Below are positions 9,074 to 17,775 of a DNA stretch of 64,000 nucleotides, piece by piece. Each line of letters opens with the position of its first letter. Positions within the stretch are counted from its first letter, which is position 1. The stretch lies in NCBI RefSeq assembly GCF_014836905.1, contig NZ_JACSPZ010000002.1, forward strand, positions 186,001 to 250,000, given 5' to 3'. Source of the stretch: Solibacillus faecavium (lineage in GTDB: Bacteria > Bacillota > Bacilli > Bacillales_A > Planococcaceae). The position numbers and the translations under genes are program-made. Below the pieces are notes generated by a model. The model had not been told where the DNA came from and made no database searches. It worked only from the letters and a program-made list of their open reading frames with translations.

Positions 9074-9535
9074 ATGAGTAAAGAAGTTGGGAAGATATTT
9101 GTACAAAGGATAATGAATAATAGTGATCCATTATCAAACATCGTAACAGTGCACCTTTTTTGTGAAAATGCGATCAATAGTTTAATTAAAGCAAAGGCTT
9201 TTGGCGTCGAGGATTTCTCGAAAAAGAATAAGGGGGAGACATATATCCCTATACTCGATTCCAATTATTCAACAAAATTATATTTTGTATATTCAATGGG
9301 TTTAATCGAACAAAAATTGTATGAAAACTTAAGGTTGCTTAACCATTGGCGAAATAAAGCTGCCCATAATATCCATGAAGATATAAAGAAATTGCCTATC
9401 GATTTTCATATTTATAATGAAAACCATTCGATTACAGCAGGGGCCGATGAAAATGAAATCGTCTTAGGTGTAGCCTTTGCAACTTATGTTGAATTACATA
9501 AGTTCATCGAAGAACAATATCAAATCAATATTTGA
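9074..9535 (+). CDS. HEPN/MltR-like protein
   Basis: This soluble all-helical protein of 153 residues begins with a helix containing FCENAINSLIKAKA and has a central RLLNHWRNKAAHN. The latter contains the R-N-x-x-x-H motif (Rx4H) typical of HEPN-fold proteins, also seen in MltR-like and DUF4145 proteins. HEPN domains are often RNases of toxin-antitoxin or defence systems, but no nucleotidyltransferase antitoxin or other partner gene adjoins it. MltR-like proteins lack RNase activity, so a non-toxic regulatory role is equally possible. AAGAGGTG supports the ATG. Fold assignment is moderately sure; function is open. Confidence 0.65.
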   Translation: MSKEVGKIFVQRIMNNSDPLSNIVTVHLFCENAINSLIKAKAFGVEDFSKKNKGETYIPILDSNYSTKLYFVYSMGLIEQKLYENLRLLNHWRNKAAHNIHEDIKKLPIDFHIYNENHSITAGADENEIVLGVAFATYVELHKFIEEQYQINI

Positions 9536-9764
9536 ATAAAGGCGCTAATTTTATATCGATATAAGAGGGTTGGGGATGCATGAAAGTTCCTGACTCTTTA
9601 TTTTTGATAGCTTATTGATATTTGCTGCATTTTGGTTAGTTCGTATTTCATAAAGCACATTATAATGATGGGCATATATAACGAATATCTATTATTTCCG
9701 CTAAAATTGTCTAAATAAGGGTATATGATATAAGTAGTTTATTTTTACTAAGGGGATGGACAAT

Positions 9765-10613
9765 TTGAAAAAAAGATATTATTTAGCTATGAGCGCACTG
9801 TCAATTGCAGTTGTAGCGGGTTGCGGAGATACAGCTGAACCAGTAGATGGTACTAAAGATGAAGCAAGCTTAACATTGCAGCAAGTCTTTGAAAAAGCAA
9901 TGGAACGTCAACAAAATTTAAAAAGCGTCCATGCAGAAACAAATATGGATCAAGTGACGAATTTAATGATGGACGGCGAAACAATGCAAATGACGAGTAC
10001 CTCTAATTTAGCAATGGACATCACACAAAATCCATTGGCAATGTATACAAACGGTAATATTGAAATGGATATGAGTGGCGAGAAATTCGATATGCCAATG
10101 GAAATGTACATGACCGAAGAAGATGGGTTTTATATGTTGAACGGCGAAACAAACGAATGGATCAAGTTGCCGGACGAGCAATATGAGCAAATTATGGCAC
10201 AAGCTGGGGCACAGGCAAATGCAACAGACCAATTGGAACAATTACAGCAATTCATTGATGAGTTTACATTTGAACAAGACGATGAAAATTACTTATTAAC
10301 CTTAAATATTCAAGGCGATGAGTTTAAACAATTTATTCTTTCCCAAATGGGTGCAAGCTTAGGTGAATCCATGGAAATGTCCAACGATATATTAGAGAAC
10401 ATGTCGTTTGAAGATTCCCAGTATAATATAGTAGTTGCAAAAGATACATTTGATACGAAGGAAATCGATTTGGACTTAAAGATAATCACTAACATCGAAG
10501 GTCAGGAAACAACGATCGAAAATGATGTTAATGTTGTGTACTCGAAGTTCGATGAGGTAGATACAATTAAAATTCCGGATGAAGTGATAAAAGAAGCAAC
10601 AGTAACTGAATAA
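9765..10613 (+). CDS. DUF6612-like lipoprotein
   Basis: This is a secreted lipoprotein of about 282 residues with a lipobox VAGC at Cys20. I place the start at TTG 9765: the upstream ATG 9756 lies inside the ribosome site AGGGGATGG, which is correctly spaced for the TTG. The mature part is acidic and methionine-rich, begins with a helix containing VFEKAMERQQNLKSVHAE and continues as beta-rich repeats (MDMSGEKFDMPMEMYMTEEDG). This looks like the LolA/LppX-type fold of DUF6612 lipoproteins in Bacilli. The ligand and role are unknown. It is monocistronic with a strong terminator. Confidence 0.8.
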   Translation: MKKRYYLAMSALSIAVVAGCGDTAEPVDGTKDEASLTLQQVFEKAMERQQNLKSVHAETNMDQVTNLMMDGETMQMTSTSNLAMDITQNPLAMYTNGNIEMDMSGEKFDMPMEMYMTEEDGFYMLNGETNEWIKLPDEQYEQIMAQAGAQANATDQLEQLQQFIDEFTFEQDDENYLLTLNIQGDEFKQFILSQMGASLGESMEMSNDILENMSFEDSQYNIVVAKDTFDTKEIDLDLKIITNIEGQETTIENDVNVVYSKFDEVDTIKIPDEVIKEATVTE

Positions 10614-10620
10614 ATGACAA

Positions 10621-10659
10621 GCAGTGGAAGCGCATTTTTGCGTTCCCACTGCTTTTTTT
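10621..10659 (+). terminator. Intrinsic terminator of the DUF6612-like lipoprotein gene
   Basis: GCAGTGG (10621-10627) pairs with CCACTGC ending at 10652. An inner GCGCA/TGCGT extension is present and seven T follow. Confidence 0.9.
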
Positions 10660-10779
10660 ATTCTATATAGGAAACAAAATAAAAAAATTAGCGTCTGTCC
10701 TTTTCTAGTCGCCTCTAAACTGATATTATTGATATAGTGTGACATCAGTCAGTGTAAAAATGAGAGTGGTGAAATTAAA

Positions 10780-12288
10780 ATGGATGAACAAAAAAGAGAT
10801 GAAGGACAAACAGAACAAAGTGAGCAGCAAGTTAAAGTTGAAAAGCCTGCTGGTAAGTATTTACGGATGAAACCATTCGCATTCATTATGCTCATTTTCC
10901 TAACAATTATATGTACAGCTGGTTTAACTATCTTTGCATTAACGTTTGGTGAGCAAAAGGTCGTTGAAGTAAAGGTACCTGTTGAACGACCGGAATTTAA
11001 AAAGCTATATGATGCATATGATACACTTCAGCAAAAATATTTCGAAGATGTAAATGAAGAAGAAGTGGTATATGGTGCAATCAACGGAATGTTTGATGCA
11101 TTGGGAGACCCTTATTCAGACTATATGAACAAAGAAGAGGCTAGCTCGTTTAACGAAAACCTTTCTTCAAGTTTCCAAGGCATTGGTGCAGAAATTCAAG
11201 AGAGAAACGGCTACATTATGATTGTCTCTCCAATTAAAAATACACCTGCTGAAAAAGCTGGTTTACAGCCTAGAGACATGGTGCTGGCAGTTGACGGCAA
11301 AAGTGTAAAAGGTATGAGTTCCACTGAAGCTGTACTCCTTATTCGTGGAGAAAAAGGTACAGAGGTGACATTAACAATTCAACGCGGAGATGCGGAAAGC
11401 TTTGACTTGACGCTAGTACGTGATGACATCCCTGTGGAAACAGTATATGGTGATTTAGATGAATCAGGAATAGCTCATCTTCAAATTACATCATTTAGTG
11501 AAAATACAGCAGTAGAACTTGAAAAAATTCTAATCGAATTTGAAAAAGAAGGACTAAAGGGGATTGTTATAGATGTTCGCCAAAATCCTGGTGGGTATTT
11601 AAAAGCGGCCATCGACATTTCAAACCTATTCGTTGAACAAGGTAAAACCATCGTACAAATTCAAGAGCGTAATTTAGAGCCTCAAATTGTTGCGGCGGAT
11701 AATCGTTCTAAATATAAGCTGCCTATAACGGTATTAATCGATGAGGGAAGCGCCTCTGCCTCAGAAATCTTAGCAGGAGCTTTAAAAGAATCGGCAAATG
11801 CACAAATTATTGGCTTAAAATCATTCGGTAAAGGCACAATGCAAGAAGTAATTTACATGGAAGATGGCGCTAACTTAAAGTTTACAACGGGTAAATGGCT
11901 AACACCGGATGGAAACTGGGTAAATGAAAAAGGAATCACGCCTGACGTGAAAGTGAATTATCCAGATTACGCTTCACTGCCATATATTGACCCAACTCAA
12001 ACTTATGAATTAGGTACCGAACATGTAGCTATTGAAACGGCAGAACGTATTCTCGAAGTACTGGGCTATGACCCGGGCGAAGTGAATACTAAGTTTGATG
12101 AAGCAACTGAAGCGGCTTTAAAAGCGTATCAAGAGGAAAATGAGCTGGAAATAACGGGGATCTTAACAGGAGATACAACATATGCATTAATGGATGCCAT
12201 TAGTGAAAAGCTAAAAACTGAAGATCCTCAAATTTTAAAAGCTAAAGAACTATTAGGTGTAACGCCTGAAGAAACAACAGCAGACTAA
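10780..12288 (+). CDS. ctpA: C-terminal processing serine protease (S41 family, CtpA/CtpB type)
   Basis: This membrane-anchored S41 protease of 502 residues has an acidic, glutamine-rich cytoplasmic tail and one TM helix at about 33-55. A PDZ domain lies at about 130-200 (GIGAEIQER through LLIRGEKGTEVTL) and the protease core at about 215-390. The Ser-Lys dyad is visible: Ser326 in EGSASASEI and Lys351 in SFGKGTMQ, 25 residues apart as in E. coli Tsp. A C-terminal peptidoglycan-binding-like helical domain spans about 415-475. Such enzymes trim C-termini of extracytoplasmic substrates. Bacillus CtpB cuts SpoIVFA during sporulation and Staphylococcus CtpA acts in wall stress; which applies here is not clear from sequence. 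Confidence 0.93.
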   Translation: MDEQKRDEGQTEQSEQQVKVEKPAGKYLRMKPFAFIMLIFLTIICTAGLTIFALTFGEQKVVEVKVPVERPEFKKLYDAYDTLQQKYFEDVNEEEVVYGAINGMFDALGDPYSDYMNKEEASSFNENLSSSFQGIGAEIQERNGYIMIVSPIKNTPAEKAGLQPRDMVLAVDGKSVKGMSSTEAVLLIRGEKGTEVTLTIQRGDAESFDLTLVRDDIPVETVYGDLDESGIAHLQITSFSENTAVELEKILIEFEKEGLKGIVIDVRQNPGGYLKAAIDISNLFVEQGKTIVQIQERNLEPQIVAADNRSKYKLPITVLIDEGSASASEILAGALKESANAQIIGLKSFGKGTMQEVIYMEDGANLKFTTGKWLTPDGNWVNEKGITPDVKVNYPDYASLPYIDPTQTYELGTEHVAIETAERILEVLGYDPGEVNTKFDEATEAALKAYQEENELEITGILTGDTTYALMDAISEKLKTEDPQILKAKELLGVTPEETTAD

Positions 12289-12296
12289 TACAAAAG

Positions 12297-12338
12297 ATGG
12301 GCTAGTATAAAGTGGAAATCACTTTATTGCTAGCCCAT
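12297..12338 (+). terminator. Hairpin between the protease and CobW genes, probable partial terminator
   Basis: ATGGGCTAGT-ATAAAGTG pairs with CACTTTAT-TG-CTAGCCCAT. It is long and stable, but the tail TATTATTATA is not a T run, so read-through into the next gene is likely. Confidence 0.6.
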
Positions 12339-12357
12339 TATTATAGGAAGTGAAAAT

Positions 12358-13257
12358 ATGAAAGATGTTTATTTATTTAGTGGCTTTTTAGGAAGTGGCA
12401 AAACTTCCATGTTAACGGATGTGATTCGTCAACTGAAGGAAGCAGGTTTAAAGCCAGCCGTAATTATGAATGAATTAGGCAAGCTGCCTTTTGATTCGCA
12501 ATCTGTAGAGTCAGATGTACCTTTAAAGGAAATGCTCGAAGGCTGTATTTGTTGTAGTGGCGCAGAAAAGACCGAGGCGCAAATTCAATCGCTTTTGCAT
12601 GATCAGGAATTTGATGTATTAATTATTGAAACAACAGGTGCAGCACATCCTGTAGAGGCACTGGATGCCGTGTATTCGCCATTATTTGCAGAACAGTTGA
12701 ATATAAAAGGTATTGTTACAGTAGCCGATAGCCGATTATGGTTAGATCGCACTACTTTAACACCACAAGTTCGTTCGCTGTTTATGGAACAAATTCGCCA
12801 TGCACACTTAATATTAGCGAATAAAACGGATTTGCTGACAGATTCCGAACAAGCTCAAGTTGTATATGAACTGCAAGGGTTTAATTCGAAAGCGTTCATC
12901 TTACAAACAACGAACGGTCGTGTTCCACTTAACTTGTTACAAAATATGCAATCGACAGCCCGTGTTTCAAAGGATGACATCGTAGCAGCGCGCATCGGTG
13001 AAAGCTTTAACTTAGGCTCAAGATTAGTACATTTTAATACTAGTTTTACTCAAGAACAGTTTGAAGAGTGGATAAGGGAACTTCCGGAAACGGTTTACCG
13101 CATGAAGGGGTATGTACCGATTGAAGGGATTAAAAACCCGATGCTGTTTCAATATGCTTATGGTATGGTGCAATGGCTGCCGGAATATGTGAAGATGACA
13201 CCAAGTCTCGTAATAATCGGAGAGAATATAAAAGACGTGGAAATTATTGGACAATAA
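12358..13257 (+). CDS. CobW/COG0523 family GTPase, probable metallochaperone
   Basis: This 299-residue G3E GTPase has Walker A GFLGSGKTS at residues 9-17 and the metal-binding signature GCICC (CxCC) near residue 62. It also has an ETTG Walker-B-like motif, NKTD for guanine specificity, and a CobW C-terminal domain. COG0523 proteins insert or traffic Zn, Co or Ni. There is no cobalamin or nitrile hydratase gene nearby and I see no clear Zur box, so the metal is undetermined. GGAAGTG precedes the ATG. It lies close behind the protease gene with only the leaky hairpin between them. Confidence 0.88.
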   Translation: MKDVYLFSGFLGSGKTSMLTDVIRQLKEAGLKPAVIMNELGKLPFDSQSVESDVPLKEMLEGCICCSGAEKTEAQIQSLLHDQEFDVLIIETTGAAHPVEALDAVYSPLFAEQLNIKGIVTVADSRLWLDRTTLTPQVRSLFMEQIRHAHLILANKTDLLTDSEQAQVVYELQGFNSKAFILQTTNGRVPLNLLQNMQSTARVSKDDIVAARIGESFNLGSRLVHFNTSFTQEQFEEWIRELPETVYRMKGYVPIEGIKNPMLFQYAYGMVQWLPEYVKMTPSLVIIGENIKDVEIIGQ

Positions 13258-13339
13258 CTCGTCAATACCTTTTCAAATGCAATGTTTGAGGAAATTGGAT
13301 AAATTTATAGGAAAAATGAAGTGAGATTTAAGATTATAA

Positions 13340-13390
13340 GGCTTATAAATTGGTAGATGGACAACTTACCAATTTATAGGCCATTTTTTT
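13340..13390 (+). terminator. Intrinsic terminator downstream of the CobW gene
   Basis: The 16-nt arm at 13340-13355 pairs with 13367-13382 (one G-U pair) and is followed by seven T. Confidence 0.9.
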
Positions 13391-13435
13391 ATAGATTTTT
13401 CATTTACGATGGGATTACGAAAGGAGGCGTACAAA

Positions 13436-14155
13436 ATGAAAAAATTAATATTACCATTTTGTGCAGTAATACTTTTTGCAACACAAGCACCCGTTGCGAA
13501 TGCGAACGCAAACGAAGGGGGCAAAACAACTACTGGAATCAACTACTATCAATCAGCAGCAGAATATAAGATGAAGCTGAATCAAAAATATAACTCTCAA
13601 AAAAATACACCTCAAAAACAAGAGGTATCATCAAATACAAGTAAAAATACATCTGTTAAAGAAGTTACTAAAAAGCAAACAACAACTAGTCCTTCTACAA
13701 ATGCAACAACTCCAAAAACTGAAACAGTATCGACAGCAAAGAATACGAATGCAGTAACGAATACTGCTACTGATCAAGTAGCGGCATTTGAAGAGAAAGT
13801 AGTAGAACTAACAAATGTAGAGCGTACTAAAAACGGTTTAAAGGCATTACAAATAGACCGTCCTTTAATGGCAGCAGCTCGAGAGAAATCACAGGATATG
13901 AAGGACAATAACTATTTCTCTCATACTTCACCGACATTTGGTAGCCCATTTGATCGTATGAAAGCATTGAAGATTTCGTATAAAGCTGCAGGTGAAAATA
14001 TCGCAAAAGGTCAAAAATCACCAGAGCAGGTTGTAGAAGCTTGGATGAACTCAGCAGGACATCGCGCTAATATTCTAGATAAAAATTTCACGCATATCGG
14101 TGTAGGTTATGTTAAAAACGGCCACATTTGGACACAGCAATTTATTAAAAAGTAA
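13436..14155 (+). CDS. Secreted CAP-domain (SCP/PR1-like) protein, YkwD type
   Basis: The 239-residue exoprotein has a signal peptide (about 1-24, ending ANANA) and a threonine/asparagine/lysine-rich low-complexity linker at about 50-110. The C-terminal CAP domain at about 115-239 contains NYFSHTSPTFG, AAGENIAKG and AWMNSAGHRANIL, including the conserved His and Glu residues. CAP proteins of this type are abundant in Bacilli and often linked to spores or the cell wall; the biochemical activity is not established. ATG 13436 is chosen because AAAGGAGG lies just upstream (13420-13427); an ATG at 13409 would put that site inside the gene. Confidence 0.9.
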   Translation: MKKLILPFCAVILFATQAPVANANANEGGKTTTGINYYQSAAEYKMKLNQKYNSQKNTPQKQEVSSNTSKNTSVKEVTKKQTTTSPSTNATTPKTETVSTAKNTNAVTNTATDQVAAFEEKVVELTNVERTKNGLKALQIDRPLMAAAREKSQDMKDNNYFSHTSPTFGSPFDRMKALKISYKAAGENIAKGQKSPEQVVEAWMNSAGHRANILDKNFTHIGVGYVKNGHIWTQQFIKK

Positions 14156-14684
14156 AGATTATTGGTATATCACTTATAAATAGTGGTTTAAAAAGAATGT
14201 AGACAAAAGGTCTCGAGAGACGAACTCTCGGGACCTTTTTATCTTTTTAATTATTGCTAGTTAACGTACGCTCGCGGAGGATTTACAAAATGCTAAGCTG
14301 TGTTATTTATATTTTATTGAAATAATAATTATTTTATAATATTTAATTTGAATTTGGTCGACATCCGTTTATCTTTAACACAAGCATTTTATATCGGGTT
14401 CAATTGTGCTACAATTAACGGTATACTTAAATTTGCTTTAAAATAAAACGATGTAAAATTGTTATGTGAATTGTGGTGAATTACCAATAAATACTTTTTA
14501 AAAAATAATAATTATTAAAGGCATACATGAATAGATGTAGAAAATGGGCCTAAAAAAACTATTTTAATAAAAAATTAACTAAAATTAAATGGCAGACTAA
14601 ATAATATGATATTTATCGAAGCATGTTGAAATGTCTTGATGCATAAAATATAAAAAATGACATTTGCTTTGTTAGGAGAAAATT
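14156..14684. other. AT-rich intergenic region before murG
   Basis: About 530 bp without a convincing gene. A terminator occupies its start (14205-14241). The rest is very AT-rich, with AATAATTATT palindromes near 14321 and 14512. An 11-codon reading frame at 14289 follows a GGAGG but has no other support. Confidence 0.5.
14205..14241 (+). terminator. Intrinsic terminator of the CAP-domain gene
   Basis: AAAAGGTCTCGAGAG pairs with CTCTCGGGACCTTTT around a short loop, giving a 15-bp stem with a terminal T run. Confidence 0.92.
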
Positions 14685-15761
14685 ATGAACGAAAAATCAA
14701 TTATTTTAACAGGTGGAGGAACAGCCGGTCATGTATCTTTAAATGAGGCAATTATTCCATCCTTATTAGAAGCAGGATATAAAGTACATTATATTGGTTC
14801 GCATGATGGCATAGAAAAAGAACTGATAGGGAATGCCTTTCCGACATTACCATATCACAGCATTTCAAGCGGGAAGCTACGCCGTTACTTTTCAATGCAG
14901 AACTTTACGGATCCGTTCAAAGTGTTGGCAGGGGTTACACAAGCTTTTACTATTATTAAGCGAGTGAAACCGACTGTCATCTTCTCAAAAGGTGGTTTTG
15001 TGTCGGTACCGGTAGTAATAGCAGCCAAACTGGCGAATATTCCCGTCGTTGTACATGAATCGGATGTAACACCAGGGTTGGCAAATAAAATTTCATTGCC
15101 ATTCGCTTCGCATATTTTTACCGTATTTAAAGAGACGATGAAGCATTTGCCGAGCGATAAAGCCACATGTACTGGTTCGATTATCCGGCAGCAACTTTTT
15201 GAAGGGAACCGCGAACGTGGTTTGGCACTATGCAATTTTACTTCGGACAAAAAAGTACTACTTGTTATGGGCGGCAGTTTAGGGTCGGTGGTAATTAACG
15301 ATGCACTTCGTAGTAACTTGTCGGCATTGCTCGAAAAATACCAAATCATTCACCTTTGCGGCAAGGGGAATAAAGATGCGTCATTAAATAATCTGGAAGG
15401 CTATTGTCAATTTGAATATGTGACGAATGAATTGCCGGATTTGTTATATGCAACAGATTATGTCGTATCAAGAGCGGGCTCAAATTCTATCTTTGAATTT
15501 TTGACACTGCATAAGCCAATGCTACTAATTCCTTTATCAGCGGCAAAAAGTCGTGGGGATCAAATATTAAATGCAAATCTATTTAAAAAACAGGGGTTTG
15601 CACAAGTATTGGATGAAGAAAAATTGACAAAAGAATCATTTTTACAAGCCATCAATCACCTTACTGCAAAAGCAGATGAAATGATTGACCATATGGTTGA
15701 AGTTGAACATCCTAAAACACCGAAGGAAATGGTCGGTTTAATTACTCAATATGAAAAATAA
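14685..15761 (+). CDS. murG: UDP-GlcNAc:undecaprenyl-PP-MurNAc-pentapeptide GlcNAc transferase MurG
   Basis: MurG converts lipid I to lipid II at the inner face of the membrane, the last cytoplasmic step of peptidoglycan precursor synthesis. The 358-residue GT28 protein has the N-terminal glycine-rich TGGGTAGHVSLNEAI, the acceptor-side SKGGFVSVPV and HESDVTPGLANK, and the donor-site MGGSLGS and VSRAGSNSIFEF. It is not inside a division/wall (dcw) cluster. Some Bacillus species carry a second murG, whereas Staphylococcus has its only murG in this neighbourhood. TAGGAG precedes the ATG. Whether it is the sole MurG of this genome cannot be told here. Confidence 0.95.
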   Translation: MNEKSIILTGGGTAGHVSLNEAIIPSLLEAGYKVHYIGSHDGIEKELIGNAFPTLPYHSISSGKLRRYFSMQNFTDPFKVLAGVTQAFTIIKRVKPTVIFSKGGFVSVPVVIAAKLANIPVVVHESDVTPGLANKISLPFASHIFTVFKETMKHLPSDKATCTGSIIRQQLFEGNRERGLALCNFTSDKKVLLVMGGSLGSVVINDALRSNLSALLEKYQIIHLCGKGNKDASLNNLEGYCQFEYVTNELPDLLYATDYVVSRAGSNSIFEFLTLHKPMLLIPLSAAKSRGDQILNANLFKKQGFAQVLDEEKLTKESFLQAINHLTAKADEMIDHMVEVEHPKTPKEMVGLITQYEK

Positions 15762-15762
15762 A

Positions 15763-15805
15763 AAGCGAGAGGCGTCCCAACAATGTGGAGAATGCCTTTC
15801 GCTTT
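15763..15805 (+). terminator. Hairpin after murG, probable terminator
   Basis: AAAGCGAGAGGC pairs with GCCTTTCGCTTT around a 20-nt loop. The tail is only moderately T-rich. Confidence 0.65.
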
Positions 15806-15853
15806 AATTTATAAGTTATTGATAATGTATGCCTGATTTATAAAACATTCTTT

Positions 15854-16402
15854 TTACATCGCTTGTTCTTCTGCTTCCTCTTGCGTGTTGGCAGTTGTTA
15901 AGTAGAACAGGTCTTTTGGTATTTTGAATAAACGAAATTTTGTAGCGCCTTGATTGATTTCTTCAAAAAGCAGTGGATTTGTAAGCTCAGCATCGATTAC
16001 ATACGGCAATTTTAATGCCGCTGCCTGTGATCGACCATTTTCTTCCCGTACGCGTAAAAATACTGTATGGAAATCATAATCAAAAAACAACTCATTTAAA
16101 AACGCCAGCTTTGCTTTTTGATTGTAGCCTACTCCTTGATATGGCTTCCCAATCCAAGTACCTAAAAAACCGGCACCATCCTGAATATCAAAGATACTAA
16201 TTGTGCCGATTGGAGCGCCCCACTCATCAACAATCGTACGTGAGATTGTTTGGCCGTTTTGCTCTTCTTCGATTAATTGTTTAGTCATAAATAAGTACTC
16301 TTCAGCAGAAGTTGCTTTTTGACGTACATATGGAAACACAGACGGATGACGTAATAATTCGTATAATTCTGCAGTTTCATGAAGTTCTCTTTGTTTTAAC
16401 AT
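15854..16402 (-). CDS. GNAT family N-acetyltransferase (RimJ/RimL-like)
   Basis: The 182-residue protein has the layout of RimJ/RimL-type GNAT enzymes. LLRHPSVFPYVR at the start and GAPIGTISIFD lead into the acetyl-CoA loop region GTWIGKPYQGVGYNQKAKLAFL, followed by a VFLRVREENGRSQAAALKL motif-B-like helix. The substrate is unknown. AAAGGAGGCG on the minus strand supports the ATG at 16402. It lies convergent with murG, a position a related acetyltransferase also seems to hold in Staphylococcus. Confidence 0.85.
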   Translation of the reverse strand: MLKQRELHETAELYELLRHPSVFPYVRQKATSAEEYLFMTKQLIEEEQNGQTISRTIVDEWGAPIGTISIFDIQDGAGFLGTWIGKPYQGVGYNQKAKLAFLNELFFDYDFHTVFLRVREENGRSQAAALKLPYVIDAELTNPLLFEEINQGATKFRLFKIPKDLFYLTTANTQEEAEEQAM

Positions 16403-16785
16403 GTGAAACGCCTCCTTTTAAGAAGAAAATGGTAGAGCCTGTAGTAAAGAAATAGTGCAAATAATCTTCTAATGCTAAAAGGTTCTTTATCATAAGGCAG
16501 TAGTCATTTCGAACTTGATCTTACCTAAAAGAATTTGACGTTAAACTATGGAACATAATTTGCCGGTCTCGCTCTATCCTAGACAAATAAAACAATATCG
16601 AAATAAGAATTGTATCTACATTTTATTATAATATATTCTCTTGGCGCAACTTTCAAGCTCGAAAAAAACATTTTTTTCTACTATAAGTCTATATATTCTG
16701 AATAGTCTAATTAATAATAATATTGATGACAATTTGTTTTTTAACAAAGTATAATATAGTAATTATGAGAAGGTGAGGCGAAAGA
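16403..16785. other. Divergent intergenic region between the GNAT gene and dapF
   Basis: About 380 bp without a gene. It holds the dapF promoter at its right end. I see no riboswitch-like structure, so dapF does not seem to have an L-box leader. Confidence 0.5.
16726..16755 (+). promoter_or_regulatory. Probable sigma-A promoter of dapF
   Basis: -35 ATGACA (16726-16731), an 18-bp spacer and a perfect -10 TATAAT (16750-16755), about 30 bp before the dapF ATG. Confidence 0.6.
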
Positions 16786-17751
16786 ATGAAAGTACAATTA
16801 GTTAAAGTTCACGGTTCAGGAAATACATTTTATTTATACGAAGCATTATATGACGATAAGCTTGATTATGTGAACATGGCTAAGCAATTATGTAATCCTT
16901 CTATAAATGGAGGAGCAGATGGACTGTTGCTCGTTTTACCCTCCGATATTGCGGATGCTAAAATGCGCGTCATAAACGCGGATGGTTCGGAAGCTTCTAT
17001 GTGCGGCAATGGCTTACGCTGTGTTGCACGACATGTATGCGAAAAATTGGAAATCGATGAAGCGATTATTGAAACGATGCATGCTTGTTTAACAGTAAGA
17101 AAAGAAGCTCCTATTTTTGAACAGCTTCCAACATATTCAGTGGAGATTTCCCCTATTTCATTTGAATTATCATCTTTGCCGCTGTTTTTAGAGGATAAGC
17201 AGGAATTGCACCATGAGCGAATTGCGGCATTTTCTGAAGATATTCCTTTTACAGCCGTTTCTGTCCCTAACCCACATTTAATTGGAATTGTTGAAAAAAA
17301 ATATATAGAGAATACATCCCATCAACAGCAGCTAGCTGCATTTTTAAATTCGGATAATGAGTATTGCCCAAATGGTGTAAATGTCAGCTATGTGCTGCCT
17401 ATTTCAAACGATGAAATTTTCGTTCGCACGTATGAGCGAGGTGTAGGTTTTACAAATGCATGTGGTACTGCAATGACCGCTTCAGCATTGATTTCTACAA
17501 TGGAGAACATTGTTTCAGGTAATTTAATTACAGTTTATAATCCAGGTGGCTTCGTCCAGTGTTCGGTTGAACAGTATAATGATAAATGGAAACTGTCACT
17601 TATTGGAAATGCAACTATTGTAGGGTATTATGAAATAGAATATAGTCATAATAAAATAGAGTTTATTGATTGTGTTATAACAGAAGAGCAAGTACAATAT
17701 GATAAATGTAATATTTATACAGAAAACAGGTTAAGAAGTTTTACACAGTGA
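16786..17751 (+). CDS. dapF: Diaminopimelate epimerase
   Basis: DapF interconverts LL- and meso-diaminopimelate for lysine and peptidoglycan synthesis, using two cysteines as acid and base. Both are present: Cys73 in SMCGNGLRC and Cys226 in TNACGTAM. The N-terminal KVHGSGNTFYLYE and central PNPHLIG match the family. The protein is 321 residues, longer than the usual 270-290, with extra residues at the C-terminus after GNATIVGYYEIEY. AAGGTGAGG precedes the ATG. A PAS-GGDEF gene starts 24 bp downstream with no terminator, so both are probably co-transcribed, an unexpected pairing. Confidence 0.94.
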   Translation: MKVQLVKVHGSGNTFYLYEALYDDKLDYVNMAKQLCNPSINGGADGLLLVLPSDIADAKMRVINADGSEASMCGNGLRCVARHVCEKLEIDEAIIETMHACLTVRKEAPIFEQLPTYSVEISPISFELSSLPLFLEDKQELHHERIAAFSEDIPFTAVSVPNPHLIGIVEKKYIENTSHQQQLAAFLNSDNEYCPNGVNVSYVLPISNDEIFVRTYERGVGFTNACGTAMTASALISTMENIVSGNLITVYNPGGFVQCSVEQYNDKWKLSLIGNATIVGYYEIEYSHNKIEFIDCVITEEQVQYDKCNIYTENRLRSFTQ

Positions 17752-17775
17752 ATAGTGCAATAGGGGGAGCAAGTA

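Noticed and set aside
8924-9106. Minus-strand 60-codon frame
   Set aside because: It runs through the yebE terminator and into the start of the HEPN-like gene, has no ribosome site and no family resemblance.
14289-14324. 11-codon frame behind GGAGG before murG
   Set aside because: Extremely short; no further support.
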